Shown here: positions 43,243 to 53,591 of the stretch, piece after piece | Position numbering within the stretch: position 1 is the first letter of the stretch | How the letters are laid out: each line of letters begins with the position of its first letter | Assembly (NCBI GenBank): GCA_900539655.1 | Contig: UQCR01000001.1 | Coordinates: 62,001 to 126,000 of the forward strand | Reading direction: 5' to 3' | Length of the DNA: 64,000 nucleotides | DNA from: an uncultured Robinsoniella sp. | GTDB taxonomy: Bacteria; Bacillota; Clostridia; Lachnospirales; Lachnospiraceae | Notes under the pieces: model-generated | What the model was told of the DNA's origin: nothing | Databases searched by the model: none | The model's input: the letters and a program-made list of their open reading frames with translations, nothing else | Position numbers and translations under genes: made by a program

Positions 43243-46200
43243 ATGGAGAAAAACAGGATACGACCAATCAAAAGCGGCAAAAGCTTTCGTATGAGTTACT
43301 CAAGACAAAAAGAGGTTCTGGAAATGCCCAATTTGATTGAGGTCCAGAAAGACTCATACCAATGGTTCCTAGACGAAGGAATGAAGGAAGTTTTTGAAGA
43401 TATCTCTCCAATCGCGGATTATAGTGGCAAGCTGAGTTTGGAATTTGTAGATTTCACATTATGTGAAGATGATGTGAAATATTCCATCGAGGAGTGCAAG
43501 GAGAGAGATGCAACATTTGCTGCACCGTTAAAGGTTAGGGTGAGACTTCATAATAAAGAGAATGACGAAATCAATGAACATGAGATATTCATGGGGGATT
43601 TACCTTTAATGACTGCAACTGGTACCTTTGTAATTAATGGTGCTGAGCGTGTTATCGTTAGTCAGTTGGTTCGTTCGCCAGGGATTTATTATTCAGTTGC
43701 TCATGATAAAATTGGTAAGAAGTTATTTTCTGCCACCGTTATTCCTAACAGGGGTGCCTGGCTGGAATACGAAACTGACTCCAATGATGTTTTCTATGTT
43801 CGTGTAGATAGAACCAGAAAGGTGCCGATTACAGTATTAATCCGTGCTCTCGGCATCGGTACCAATGCTGAGATCATTGAGTTGTTCGGTGAAGAACCAA
43901 AGATCCTGGCTAGTTTAACAAAGGATACATCAGAAAATTACCAGGAAGGCCTTCTGGAATTATATAAAAAGATCCGTCCGGGTGAACCGCTGGCAGTAGA
44001 AAGTGCAGAGAGCCTTATTACCAGTATGTTCTTTGACCCCAGAAGATATGATCTTGCTAAGGTTGGACGTTATAAATTTAATAAAAAGCTTCTGCTTCGC
44101 AACCGGATCTCCGGCCATGTGCTTGCAGAGGATGTTGTAGATACTACAACAGGTGAAATTCTTGCAGAAGCAGGTACCGAAGTGACACGTTCATTGGCTG
44201 ACGATATTCAGAATGCGGCAGTTCCATTCGTTTGGATTCAGACAGAAGAACGTAATGCGAAAGTAATCTCCAGCATGATGGTTGACATTACGAATTTCGT
44301 GGATGTGGATCCAAAAGAAGTGGGTGTTACAGAGTTAGTATATTACCCGGTGCTTGAAAAAATACTGGAAGAAAATGACGATATTGAAGATATCAAATAT
44401 GCAATCAAGCAGAATATTCATGAGCTTATTCCGAAGCATATTACAAAGGAAGATATCATTGCTTCCATTAACTACAATATGCATCTGGAGTATGGAATTG
44501 GCAATGCAGATGATATTGACCATTTAGGAAACAGACGTATCAGAGCCGTAGGAGAATTGCTGCAGAACCAGTACCGTATTGGTCTTTCCAGACTGGAAAG
44601 AGTGGTACGTGAACGTATGACAACGCAGGATCTGGAAGGTATTTCACCACAGTCTCTGATCAATATCAAACCGGTTACAGCAGCGGTGAAAGAATTCTTT
44701 GGTTCTTCCCAGCTGTCCCAGTTCATGGATCAGAATAACCCGCTTGGTGAGCTGACACATAAAAGGCGTTTATCCGCACTTGGTCCTGGTGGTTTGTCCA
44801 GAGACAGGGCGGGATTCGAGGTTCGAGATGTTCACTACTCCCACTATGGCAGAATGTGTCCGATTGAGACCCCTGAAGGTCCTAACATCGGTCTGATTAA
44901 CTCCCTGGCAACTTATGCCAGAATTAATGAGTATGGATTCATTGAAGCTCCATACCGTAAAATTGACAAGACAGATCCGTCTAACCCTCGTGTTACGGAA
45001 GATGTTGTATATATGACTGCAGACGAAGAAGATAATTATCACGTAGCCCAGGCGAATGAGGCACTGGACGATGAAGGACATTTTGTTCATAAGAATGTCT
45101 CCGGTCGTTACAGAGAAGAAACCCAGGAATACGAGAGAACAACGTTTGATTACATGGACGTATCTCCAAAGATGGTATTCTCTGTTGCTACAGCATTGAT
45201 TCCTTTCCTGGAAAATGATGATGCTAACCGTGCGCTTATGGGATCTAACATGCAGCGTCAGGCCGTTCCGTTATTGACAACGGATGCTCCGGTTGTTGGT
45301 ACAGGTATGGAAATGAAAGCAGCCGTTGACTCCGGTGTCTGCGTAGTTGCCAAAAAAGCAGGAACAATTGAGCGTTCCACATCCAAGACAATCGTTATGA
45401 AAAATGATGATGGTTCAAAAGATGAGTATCATTTGACGAAGTTTGCAAGAAGTAACCAGAGTAACTGTTATAACCAGAGACCGATCGTATTTAAAGGCGA
45501 TCATGTGCAGGCAGGAGATGTAATTGCTGACGGACCGTCTACACAGAATGGTGAAATTGCATTAGGTAAGAACCCGTTAATCGGATTTATGACCTGGGAA
45601 GGTTATAATTACGAGGATGCGGTATTATTAAGTGAAAGACTTGTTATGGAGGATGTCTATACATCTGTCCATATTGAAGAATATGAAGCAGAAGCCAGAG
45701 ATACAAAATTAGGACCGGAAGAAATTACAAGAGACGTTCCTGGTGTGGGCGATGATGCTTTAAAGGATCTGGATGAAAGAGGTATCATCCGTATCGGTGC
45801 AGAAGTGCGTGCCGGTGATATCCTGGTTGGTAAAGTTACTCCTAAGGGAGAGACAGAGCTGACTGCAGAAGAAAGGCTCCTTCGTGCGATCTTTGGTGAA
45901 AAGGCGCGTGAAGTAAGAGATACTTCTCTGAAAGTACCTCATGGAGAATATGGTATAGTCGTAGATGCCAAAGTATTTACCAGAGAAAACGGAGATGAAT
46001 TATCACCGGGTGTAAATCAGGCAGTACGTATTTATATTGCACAGAAGAGAAAGATTTCCGTTGGAGATAAAATGGCTGGCCGTCATGGTAACAAGGGTGT
46101 TGTTTCCCGTGTACTTCCGGTGGAAGATATGCCGTTCCTGCCAAACGGACGTCCGCTTGACATCGTATTGAATCCTCTTGGTGTGCCTTCCCGTATGAAT

Positions 46201-47073
46201 ATCGGACAGGTACTTGAGATTCATTTAAGTCTTGCTTCAAAGGCTTTAGGATTTAATATATCCACACCTGTATTTGATGGTGCAAACGAAATTGATATTA
46301 TGGATACTCTGGATCTGGCGAATGATTATGTAAATCTGGAGTGGGATGAATTTAAAGAGAAACATGAGCAGGAACTGCTTCCTGAAGTTGTGGATTACTT
46401 ATATGAGAACAGAACACACAGAGAACTCTGGAAAGGCGTTCCGCTTTCACGTGATGGTAAGGTAAGGCTGCGAGATGGCCGTACCGGAGAATATTTTGAC
46501 AGTGCGGTTACAATTGGACACATGCATTACCTGAAACTTCATCATCTGGTAGATGATAAGATCCATGCACGTTCCACCGGACCTTACTCCCTGGTTACAC
46601 AGCAGCCACTTGGTGGTAAAGCTCAGTTTGGTGGACAGCGTTTCGGAGAGATGGAAGTTTGGGCGCTGGAAGCATACGGCGCATCCTATACACTGCAGGA
46701 AATTCTGACTGTGAAGTCCGATGATGTTATCGGCCGTGTGAAGACTTATGAAGCAATCATTAAAGGGGAAAATATTCCGGAACCAGGTATCCCGGAATCC
46801 TTCAAGGTATTGTTAAAAGAGCTTCAATCGCTGGGACTTGACGTGAAAGTACTCAAGGAAGACCAGACAGAAGTTGAAATCATGGAAACGATTGATTTCG
46901 GCGAATCAGATCTGCACTCCGTTATTGAAGGCGACAAGGGCTACAATGAGGAAGAACCTTTGGAAGATTTCGGATTTAGCCAGCAGGAATTTGAAGACGG
47001 CGAGTTAGTTGATGTGGAAGATGAAGAAGAGGAAGCATTTTTAGACCTAGAAGAAGTTCTTGATGAAGAGTAA
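43243..47073 (+). CDS. rpoB: DNA-directed RNA polymerase beta subunit
   Basis: Catalytic core subunit of RNA polymerase, 1276 residues. Visible are the rifampicin-region motif SSQLSQFMDQNNPLGELTHKRRLSALGPGGL, the invariant GNKGVVS and the C-terminal QPLGGKAQFGGQRFGEMEVWALEAYGA. The C-terminus ends in an acidic tail. ATG 43243 (MEKNRIRPI) has AGGGGTGA upstream; the frame is open further upstream but that part covers the leader. Confidence 0.98.
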   Translation: MEKNRIRPIKSGKSFRMSYSRQKEVLEMPNLIEVQKDSYQWFLDEGMKEVFEDISPIADYSGKLSLEFVDFTLCEDDVKYSIEECKERDATFAAPLKVRVRLHNKENDEINEHEIFMGDLPLMTATGTFVINGAERVIVSQLVRSPGIYYSVAHDKIGKKLFSATVIPNRGAWLEYETDSNDVFYVRVDRTRKVPITVLIRALGIGTNAEIIELFGEEPKILASLTKDTSENYQEGLLELYKKIRPGEPLAVESAESLITSMFFDPRRYDLAKVGRYKFNKKLLLRNRISGHVLAEDVVDTTTGEILAEAGTEVTRSLADDIQNAAVPFVWIQTEERNAKVISSMMVDITNFVDVDPKEVGVTELVYYPVLEKILEENDDIEDIKYAIKQNIHELIPKHITKEDIIASINYNMHLEYGIGNADDIDHLGNRRIRAVGELLQNQYRIGLSRLERVVRERMTTQDLEGISPQSLINIKPVTAAVKEFFGSSQLSQFMDQNNPLGELTHKRRLSALGPGGLSRDRAGFEVRDVHYSHYGRMCPIETPEGPNIGLINSLATYARINEYGFIEAPYRKIDKTDPSNPRVTEDVVYMTADEEDNYHVAQANEALDDEGHFVHKNVSGRYREETQEYERTTFDYMDVSPKMVFSVATALIPFLENDDANRALMGSNMQRQAVPLLTTDAPVVGTGMEMKAAVDSGVCVVAKKAGTIERSTSKTIVMKNDDGSKDEYHLTKFARSNQSNCYNQRPIVFKGDHVQAGDVIADGPSTQNGEIALGKNPLIGFMTWEGYNYEDAVLLSERLVMEDVYTSVHIEEYEAEARDTKLGPEEITRDVPGVGDDALKDLDERGIIRIGAEVRAGDILVGKVTPKGETELTAEERLLRAIFGEKAREVRDTSLKVPHGEYGIVVDAKVFTRENGDELSPGVNQAVRIYIAQKRKISVGDKMAGRHGNKGVVSRVLPVEDMPFLPNGRPLDIVLNPLGVPSRMNIGQVLEIHLSLASKALGFNISTPVFDGANEIDIMDTLDLANDYVNLEWDEFKEKHEQELLPEVVDYLYENRTHRELWKGVPLSRDGKVRLRDGRTGEYFDSAVTIGHMHYLKLHHLVDDKIHARSTGPYSLVTQQPLGGKAQFGGQRFGEMEVWALEAYGASYTLQEILTVKSDDVIGRVKTYEAIIKGENIPEPGIPESFKVLLKELQSLGLDVKVLKEDQTEVEIMETIDFGESDLHSVIEGDKGYNEEEPLEDFGFSQQEFEDGELVDVEDEEEEAFLDLEEVLDEE

Positions 47074-47108
47074 ACGTAGGTAGCTAACAATGGAAAGGAG
47101 TACCATCA

Positions 47109-50100
47109 ATGCCTGAAACAGCAAACAATGAAACGTATCAGCCAATGACTTTTGATGCTATCAAAATTGGTTTAGCATCTCCGGATAAGATCAGAGAATG
47201 GTCCAGAGGAGAAGTGAAAAAACCAGAAACGATTAATTATAGAACCCTGAAACCAGAAAAAGACGGATTATTCTGCGAGCGTATTTTCGGTCCCAGCAAG
47301 GACTGGGAATGCCACTGCGGTAAGTATAAAAAAATCCGTTATAAAGGTGTAGTCTGCGACCGATGCGGCGTAGAAGTCACCAAAGCCAGCGTTCGTAGAG
47401 AGCGTATGGGACACATTGAGCTGGCAGCTCCTGTTTCCCATATCTGGTATTTTAAGGGAATCCCTTCCAGAATGGGATTGATTCTGGATCTGTCTCCAAG
47501 AGTACTGGAAAAAGTATTGTACTTTGCCAATTATATTGTATTGGATAAAGGAACCACAGATTTACAGTACAAACAGGTTCTGACAGAAAAAGAGTTCCAG
47601 GAAGCCAAAGAAAAATGGGGAAACACTTTCCGCGTGGGTATGGGAGCAGAATCCATTAAGGAACTGTTAGAAGCCATTGACATGGAAAAGGAATCCGTTG
47701 AATTAAAAAGAGGACTGAAGGATTCTACCGGTCAGAAAAGAGCCAGAATTATTAAGAGACTGGAAGTTGTAGAAGCTTTCCGTGGTTCAGGTAACAGGCC
47801 GGAATGGATGATCATGACAGTTGTTCCTGTTATTCCCCCGGATTTACGTCCTATGGTTCAGTTGGATGGAGGACGTTTTGCCACATCTGACCTGAATGAT
47901 TTATACAGGAGAATTATCAACCGTAATAACCGTCTGAAAAGACTTTTGGAATTAGGCGCACCTGACATTATTGTTCGTAATGAAAAACGTATGCTTCAGG
48001 AAGCCGTAGATGCTTTAATTGATAATGGACGTCGTGGACGTCCGGTAACAGGACCGGGTAACAGGGCCCTTAAATCCTTGTCTGACATGTTAAAAGGTAA
48101 ATCCGGACGTTTCCGTCAGAACTTGCTGGGAAAACGTGTTGACTATTCAGGACGTTCCGTTATCGTGGTTGGACCGGAACTTAAGATCTACCAGTGTGGT
48201 CTGCCAAAGGAAATGGCAATTGAGTTATTCAAACCTTTCGTTATGAAAGAATTAGTAGCAAACGGTACTTCTCACAATATTAAAAATGCGAAGAAAATGG
48301 TAGAAAGACTGCAGCCGGAAGTTTGGGACGTTCTGGAAGAAGTTATCAAAGAGCACCCGGTTATGTTAAACCGTGCCCCCACACTTCACAGACTTGGTAT
48401 TCAGGCATTTGAGCCGATATTGGTAGAAGGTAAGGCGATCAAACTTCATCCATTGGTATGTACAGCGTTCAATGCTGACTTTGATGGTGACCAGATGGCT
48501 GTCCATCTTCCGTTGTCTGTGGAAGCACAGGCAGAATGCCGTTTCTTACTGCTGTCTCCAAACAACCTGTTAAAACCTTCTGATGGTGGTCCCGTTGCCG
48601 TTCCTTCACAGGATATGGTCCTTGGTATCTACTATCTGACACAGGAGAGACCAGGCGCACTTGGAGAAGGCAAAGTATTCAAAAGTGTAAACGAAGCAAT
48701 CCTTGCTTATGAAAATAAAGCTTTGACATTACAGACCAGAATTACAGTTCGTATGACAAAGACTATGCCGGATGGCAGCGAGCTTACCGGAAATGTAGAA
48801 TCTACACTGGGGCGTTTTATCTTTAATGAAATTCTTCCTCAGGATTTAGGTTTTGTTAACCGGGCTATTCCGGAAAACGCATTGAAGCTGGAAGTAGACT
48901 TCCATGTAGGTAAAAAAGGATTAAAACAGATTCTGGAGAAAATTATCAATACCCACGGAGCAACCAAGACTGCAGAAGCGCTTGATGATATCAAGGCTAT
49001 GGGTTATAAATACTCCACCAGGGCAGCGATGACCGTATCCATTTCCGATATGACAGTACCTCCGGAAAAACCACAGCTGATCCAGCAGGCACAGGATACT
49101 GTTGACAGAATTACAAAGAACTACAAACGTGGTCTGATTACGGAAGAAGAGCGTTACAAAGAAGTTGTAGAAACATGGAAGAACACCGATGATATTCTGA
49201 CCAAGGCACTGCTTGACGGCCTTGACAAATACAATAACATCTATATGATGGCTGACTCCGGAGCCCGTGGTTCTGACAAGCAGATTAAACAGCTTGCCGG
49301 CATGCGTGGTTTGATGGCTGATACAACAGGCCATACAATCGAGCTGCCTATCAAGTCAAACTTCCGTGAAGGACTTGACGTATTGGAGTACTTTATGTCT
49401 GCACATGGTGCTCGTAAAGGTCTGTCTGATACAGCTCTTCGTACAGCCGATTCCGGATACCTGACCAGACGTCTGGTTGACGTTTCTCAGGACTTGATCA
49501 TCCGTGAAGTAGACTGCTGTGAAGGAAAAGAAATTCCGGGTATGTATGTAAAAGCATTCATGGACGGAAAAGAAGAAATTGAAGGCCTGCAGGAGAGAAT
49601 TACAGGCAGATTTGCCTGCGAAACTCTTACAAATAAAGATGGTGAGATTCTTGTTAAAGCAAACCATATGATTACGCCAAGACGTGCTGCACGTATCATG
49701 AGCGAAGGTGTGGATGCAAACGGAAAATCATTTGACAAGATTAAGATTCGTACAATTCTGACTTGTAAATCACATATCGGAGTATGTGCAAAATGTTATG
49801 GTTCCAACCTTGCTACCGGTGAAGCTGTTCAGGTAGGTGAATCCGTTGGTATTATTGCAGCCCAGTCTATCGGTGAACCTGGAACACAGCTTACCATGCG
49901 TACGTTCCATACCGGTGGTGTTGCCGGCGGCGATATCACACAGGGTCTCCCCCGTGTCGAGGAGCTTTTTGAGGCAAGAAAGCCGAAAGGTCTTGCTATC
50001 ATTACCGAAATTCCTGGTATTGCAACCATTAAGGATACCAAGAAAAAACGTGAAATTATTGTAACAGACGATGAAACAGGTGAAGCTAAGACATATCTGA

Positions 50101-50792
50101 TTCCTTATGGATCCAGAATCAAAGTGCAGGATGGCGCAGTATTAGAAGCCGGCGATGAACTGACAGAAGGTAGCGTAAATCCACATGATATCCTGAAGAT
50201 TAAAGGCGTTCGTGCCGTACAGGATTACATGATTCAGGAAGTTCAGCGTGTATACCGTTTACAGGGTGTTGAGATCAATGATAAGCATATCGAAGTTATA
50301 GTTCGCCAGATGTTAAAGAAGATCCGTATCGAAGATAACGGTGACTCTGAATTACTTCCGGGTACGCTGGTTGACATTCTGGATTTTGAAGATGTCAATG
50401 AAGCATTGCTGGAAGAAGGCAAGGTAGCGGCAGAAGGTAAACAGGTAATGCTTGGTATTACAAAGGCATCTCTGGCAACTAACTCCTTCTTATCGGCAGC
50501 TTCTTTCCAGGAGACAACGAAAGTGCTTACAGAGGCAGCGATTAAAGGTAAGATTGATCCGCTTATCGGATTAAAAGAAAATGTAATTATCGGTAAATTA
50601 ATTCCTGCCGGAACAGGCATGAAGAGATACCGTAATGTAAAACTGGATACAGATTATACACTGGATCAGGGTTATGACGAAGACGAAGATTTTGATGATG
50701 ATGACGATTTGGATCTGGGCCTTGACTTAACGGGTGATTTAGATTTGGATGATCTTGGTGAAGAAGATCTGGTATCGGCTACTGAAGAGTAA
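47109..50792 (+). CDS. rpoC: DNA-directed RNA polymerase beta' subunit
   Basis: Partner of rpoB, 1227 residues. The N-terminal zinc ribbon begins at C68-H-C70 and continues to CDRCG. The catalytic Mg-binding NADFDGDQ is at 455-462. The bridge helix and trigger loop region (GLMADTTGHTIELPI, GEPGTQLTMRTFHTGG) are present. The second cysteine cluster is CKSHIGVCAKCYG. A strongly acidic Asp-rich tail ends the protein. It follows rpoB by 35 bases in one operon. Confidence 0.98.
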   Translation: MPETANNETYQPMTFDAIKIGLASPDKIREWSRGEVKKPETINYRTLKPEKDGLFCERIFGPSKDWECHCGKYKKIRYKGVVCDRCGVEVTKASVRRERMGHIELAAPVSHIWYFKGIPSRMGLILDLSPRVLEKVLYFANYIVLDKGTTDLQYKQVLTEKEFQEAKEKWGNTFRVGMGAESIKELLEAIDMEKESVELKRGLKDSTGQKRARIIKRLEVVEAFRGSGNRPEWMIMTVVPVIPPDLRPMVQLDGGRFATSDLNDLYRRIINRNNRLKRLLELGAPDIIVRNEKRMLQEAVDALIDNGRRGRPVTGPGNRALKSLSDMLKGKSGRFRQNLLGKRVDYSGRSVIVVGPELKIYQCGLPKEMAIELFKPFVMKELVANGTSHNIKNAKKMVERLQPEVWDVLEEVIKEHPVMLNRAPTLHRLGIQAFEPILVEGKAIKLHPLVCTAFNADFDGDQMAVHLPLSVEAQAECRFLLLSPNNLLKPSDGGPVAVPSQDMVLGIYYLTQERPGALGEGKVFKSVNEAILAYENKALTLQTRITVRMTKTMPDGSELTGNVESTLGRFIFNEILPQDLGFVNRAIPENALKLEVDFHVGKKGLKQILEKIINTHGATKTAEALDDIKAMGYKYSTRAAMTVSISDMTVPPEKPQLIQQAQDTVDRITKNYKRGLITEEERYKEVVETWKNTDDILTKALLDGLDKYNNIYMMADSGARGSDKQIKQLAGMRGLMADTTGHTIELPIKSNFREGLDVLEYFMSAHGARKGLSDTALRTADSGYLTRRLVDVSQDLIIREVDCCEGKEIPGMYVKAFMDGKEEIEGLQERITGRFACETLTNKDGEILVKANHMITPRRAARIMSEGVDANGKSFDKIKIRTILTCKSHIGVCAKCYGSNLATGEAVQVGESVGIIAAQSIGEPGTQLTMRTFHTGGVAGGDITQGLPRVEELFEARKPKGLAIITEIPGIATIKDTKKKREIIVTDDETGEAKTYLIPYGSRIKVQDGAVLEAGDELTEGSVNPHDILKIKGVRAVQDYMIQEVQRVYRLQGVEINDKHIEVIVRQMLKKIRIEDNGDSELLPGTLVDILDFEDVNEALLEEGKVAAEGKQVMLGITKASLATNSFLSAASFQETTKVLTEAAIKGKIDPLIGLKENVIIGKLIPAGTGMKRYRNVKLDTDYTLDQGYDEDEDFDDDDDLDLGLDLTGDLDLDDLGEEDLVSATEE

Positions 50793-50806
50793 GATATTAC
50801 GGATGC

Positions 50807-50847
50807 ATGGCATGTTATAGTGAAGATTATAACATGCCATTTTTTTA
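50807..50847 (+). terminator. intrinsic terminator after rpoC
   Basis: A perfect 13-bp stem ATGGCATGTTATA/TATAACATGCCAT (50807-50819, 50828-50840) with an 8-base loop and seven T. Confidence 0.93.
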
Positions 50848-50863
50848 TGGAGGGGTAAAAGGA

Positions 50864-51898
50864 ATGAAGGATGAAAGGTCACTGAATATCGATATAGCTA
50901 GAATTTTTGCAATTCTGGGTGTTACATATTATCATATATGGAAGAGAATGCATCGACCGGAAAACATTGTGGGAATTTTCAATTTAGACGGATTTGCCAG
51001 ATGGGGAGTAATCGGTGTTGTGATAATGTTTGTGATTTCGGGATACTGTATGGTTGGAAGTTATAATAGATTACAGGGGTTATCAACAGGTAAACGCTTA
51101 AAAAGTTTTTATATAAGTCGATTTTTGCGAATAGCACCGGCTTATTATATTTCTATATTAATTTGCTGTATTTTTATGGCAAATAATCTTAAGCCACAGC
51201 CATATGAATTAAAGGACGTTATAGCACATTTATTGTTTATTCATGCGTTAAGTATGGAAACAGTAGCAACTATAAAAGGTTTCTATTGGTATATAAGCGT
51301 ACAGATGATATTTTATATGCTGGTTCCTCTGATATTTTTTATCTGCAAGAAAGCAGTACAGTGGCTGCATCTCTCTGATACTGCAAAAAAATGTTATTCT
51401 GTATTAGCTGTTATATTTCTATTACCTCTGATCTGGCTCCCTTTGTTTGGAGAAATGGAGTATATAGCAATGTTACCCTGTTTTCTGGTTGGAATGCTGG
51501 CTGCATATCTAAAGGATGTTAAAGTTCCAAAGTCTATTGGTATTTTATGCTTTTTAGTGGGGGTAGGGATGATCTTTTTAAAATCAACTTATTTTATTCC
51601 TTACGATATATATAAATGTACAGCAGGAATCGCTATAGCTGTCGGTTTTTTATGGATGCCGAAAATAAATGTCAAAAATTCATTGCGAACCATTATAATA
51701 ACACTTTCCACAGCTTCATACTCCATATATTTATATCAATTTGTGTTTTTTGCTTTTATCGGGAAAAAACGGGGAGGGTTTGTGATGACACTTTTCGTGA
51801 TATTTACAGTGGCTGTGGGACTATTGATGTATTTGTGTGTAGAGTATCCGTTATCTAATTTACTTTTTAAAAGTAAGAAAAAACCTGCTTCTGAATAA
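50864..51898 (+). CDS. acyltransferase 3 family membrane protein
   Basis: A 344-residue integral membrane acyltransferase, of the type that adds acetyl or similar groups to exported glycans. About ten hydrophobic helices are visible. Family features are NIDIARIFAILGVTYYH near the start, FVISGYC and the RFLRIAPAYY segment. It begins at ATG 50864 after GGAGGGG, just beyond the rpoC terminator; the longer frame begins in the terminator stem. No separate promoter was found. Its A+T content is higher than that of rpoC. The target glycan is unknown. Confidence 0.88.
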   Translation: MKDERSLNIDIARIFAILGVTYYHIWKRMHRPENIVGIFNLDGFARWGVIGVVIMFVISGYCMVGSYNRLQGLSTGKRLKSFYISRFLRIAPAYYISILICCIFMANNLKPQPYELKDVIAHLLFIHALSMETVATIKGFYWYISVQMIFYMLVPLIFFICKKAVQWLHLSDTAKKCYSVLAVIFLLPLIWLPLFGEMEYIAMLPCFLVGMLAAYLKDVKVPKSIGILCFLVGVGMIFLKSTYFIPYDIYKCTAGIAIAVGFLWMPKINVKNSLRTIIITLSTASYSIYLYQFVFFAFIGKKRGGFVMTLFVIFTVAVGLLMYLCVEYPLSNLLFKSKKKPASE

Positions 51899-51910
51899 TA
51901 TACATACCGG

Positions 51911-51962
51911 CAAAAGCCTGTGAATAGAAATTACAATTCTATCCCCAGGCTTTTGTATTTTA
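51911..51962 (+). terminator. intrinsic terminator after the acyltransferase gene
   Basis: Outer stem CAAAAGCCTG with CAGGCTTTTG, inner AATAGAA/TTCTATT, ending TATTTTATA. Its T-rich end forms the start of the conserved 40-bp element. Confidence 0.75.
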
Positions 51963-52014
51963 TATAAACCCTTTTTGATTTTACATGTACCTTTCCTTCC
52001 CCTGCTGGTAAGAT
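51951..52014 (+). promoter_or_regulatory. conserved 40-bp element and promoter of the RhaS-type importer operon
   Basis: 51951-51966 (TTTTGTATTTTATATA) and 51974-51990 (TTTGATTTTACATGTAC) recur with the same spacing at 60661. An extended -10 TGGTAAGAT (TAAGAT at 52009-52014) lies 35 bases from the second block. No good -35 exists, which suggests activation by a protein bound to the element. Confidence 0.65.
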
Positions 52015-52061
52015 AAAGACAGTTAAGAAAGAGACAGCATATGAAGATTGGAGGAGGAACT

Positions 52062-53579
52062 ATGGAAAAAACAATATTGGAACTTAAAGATATTGTAAAA
52101 ACTTTTCCAGGTGTCCTGGCCCTGAATGGCATTGATTTTGAACTTCGAAGCGGAGAAGTGCATGCCATCTGCGGCGAGAACGGAGCGGGAAAATCCACGC
52201 TTATGAAAGTGGTTTGCGGGGTACATAAGCCGGACAGCGGAACAATGATTGTAAATGCGACAGAGGAATCGTTTGCAAACCCTATGGAAGCATATCAGAA
52301 AGGGGTTTCCATTATTTTTCAGGAAACAAGTCTTTTTGAGGAAATGACGGTACTGGATAATTTGTTTCTGGGACACGAGATGACGAAAAAGATAGGCCCG
52401 GTCAGTGTGATTGATTATGATGGAATGAAAAAAAGGGCGAAAGAAATTTTTAAAAGGCTGAATACCCAGATGAACCTGGAGGTAAGGATAAAAACTTTGG
52501 GAATGGCTCAGAAGCAGATGGTTGAAATTGCAAAAGCACTTACGTTCGATGCAAATATCATTATTTTTGATGAACCCACGGCATCCCTTACCCAAAGAGA
52601 AGTCAGCGCTTTGTTTGAGATTATTGGAAATTTAAAAAAAGAAGGATTGGGAATTGTATATATCAGTCACCGACTGGAAGAGATATTCGAAATTTGTGAC
52701 CGTGTAACGGTGATCCGGGATGGTCAGTATATCTCTACCAAAAAAGTTAGCGATACTAACAAAGATGAACTGGTAGCAGATATGGTAGGGCGTAAGATGG
52801 GGAATTATTATCCCAAAGCAGAAGCGAAAATCGGCAAGGAGCTGCTTCGGGTAGAGCATTATTATGACGATGGTTTTTTGGAGGATATCAGTTTTTCTTT
52901 GAAAAAAGGGGAAATCCTTGGGTTTGCCGGACTGGCGGGTGCGGGCAGGACAGAACTTATGGAGTCACTTTGTGGATTCACCCAAAAAGCAGCCGGTAAA
53001 GTTATATTAGAGGGAAAAGAAATCGTAATCAGGGATTATAAAGATGCTATGGCAAATGGACTTGTTTATGTATCGGAAGACCGTGGCAAATTTGGCCTGA
53101 TTGTCGATATGAGCATTGAACAGAATATCTCGCTTCCTCAGCTGGAAAAGTTCGCTGGCAGGCTGGGAATAATTAACACAAAAAAAGAACAGGTGACGGG
53201 AGAAAAGTATATACAGGATGTAGGAATAAAGGCTCCCTCAGCCGATTTTCTGGTTGCAAATCTATCAGGTGGAAACCAGCAGAAGGTGTCCGTTTCGAAA
53301 GCACTGGCGCTGAATCCTAAAATCCTGATACTGGATGAACCCACCAGAGGGGTAGATGTGAATGCAAAAGCAGAAATCCATAAGATTATCAGCGATCTGA
53401 CGCAAAAAGGCCTGACCATTATTATGATATCCTCCGAGCTTCCGGAACTTCTGGGTATGTGCGACCGCATTTATGTAATGAAGGACGGCTATATTGCGGG
53501 CTGTTTTGACAGAGATGAAGTGACTCAGGAAAAGATACTAACAGTAGCTCTGGAATCAAAAAAGCAGGCAATGGCATAG
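52062..53579 (+). CDS. sugar ABC transporter ATP-binding protein (RbsA/RhaT type)
   Basis: Energy-supplying subunit of a CUT2-family importer, 505 residues, with two fused ATPase halves. The first half has Walker A GENGAGKST and Walker B IIIFDEPTASLT. The second has the degenerate P-loop GLAGAGRTELMESL and signature NLSGGNQQKV with ILDEPTRGVDV. This asymmetry is normal for the RbsA group. The start is ATG 52062, four bases from GGAGGAGG. It is followed directly by two permease genes and a binding-protein gene. Confidence 0.94.
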   Translation: MEKTILELKDIVKTFPGVLALNGIDFELRSGEVHAICGENGAGKSTLMKVVCGVHKPDSGTMIVNATEESFANPMEAYQKGVSIIFQETSLFEEMTVLDNLFLGHEMTKKIGPVSVIDYDGMKKRAKEIFKRLNTQMNLEVRIKTLGMAQKQMVEIAKALTFDANIIIFDEPTASLTQREVSALFEIIGNLKKEGLGIVYISHRLEEIFEICDRVTVIRDGQYISTKKVSDTNKDELVADMVGRKMGNYYPKAEAKIGKELLRVEHYYDDGFLEDISFSLKKGEILGFAGLAGAGRTELMESLCGFTQKAAGKVILEGKEIVIRDYKDAMANGLVYVSEDRGKFGLIVDMSIEQNISLPQLEKFAGRLGIINTKKEQVTGEKYIQDVGIKAPSADFLVANLSGGNQQKVSVSKALALNPKILILDEPTRGVDVNAKAEIHKIISDLTQKGLTIIMISSELPELLGMCDRIYVMKDGYIAGCFDRDEVTQEKILTVALESKKQAMA

Positions 53580-53591
53580 GAGGGAAGCAGA

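Noticed and set aside
43067..43294. 75-codon frame before rpoB
   Set aside because: It covers the terminator, the promoter and the start of rpoB in another frame, has no ribosome site, and has no protein-like composition.
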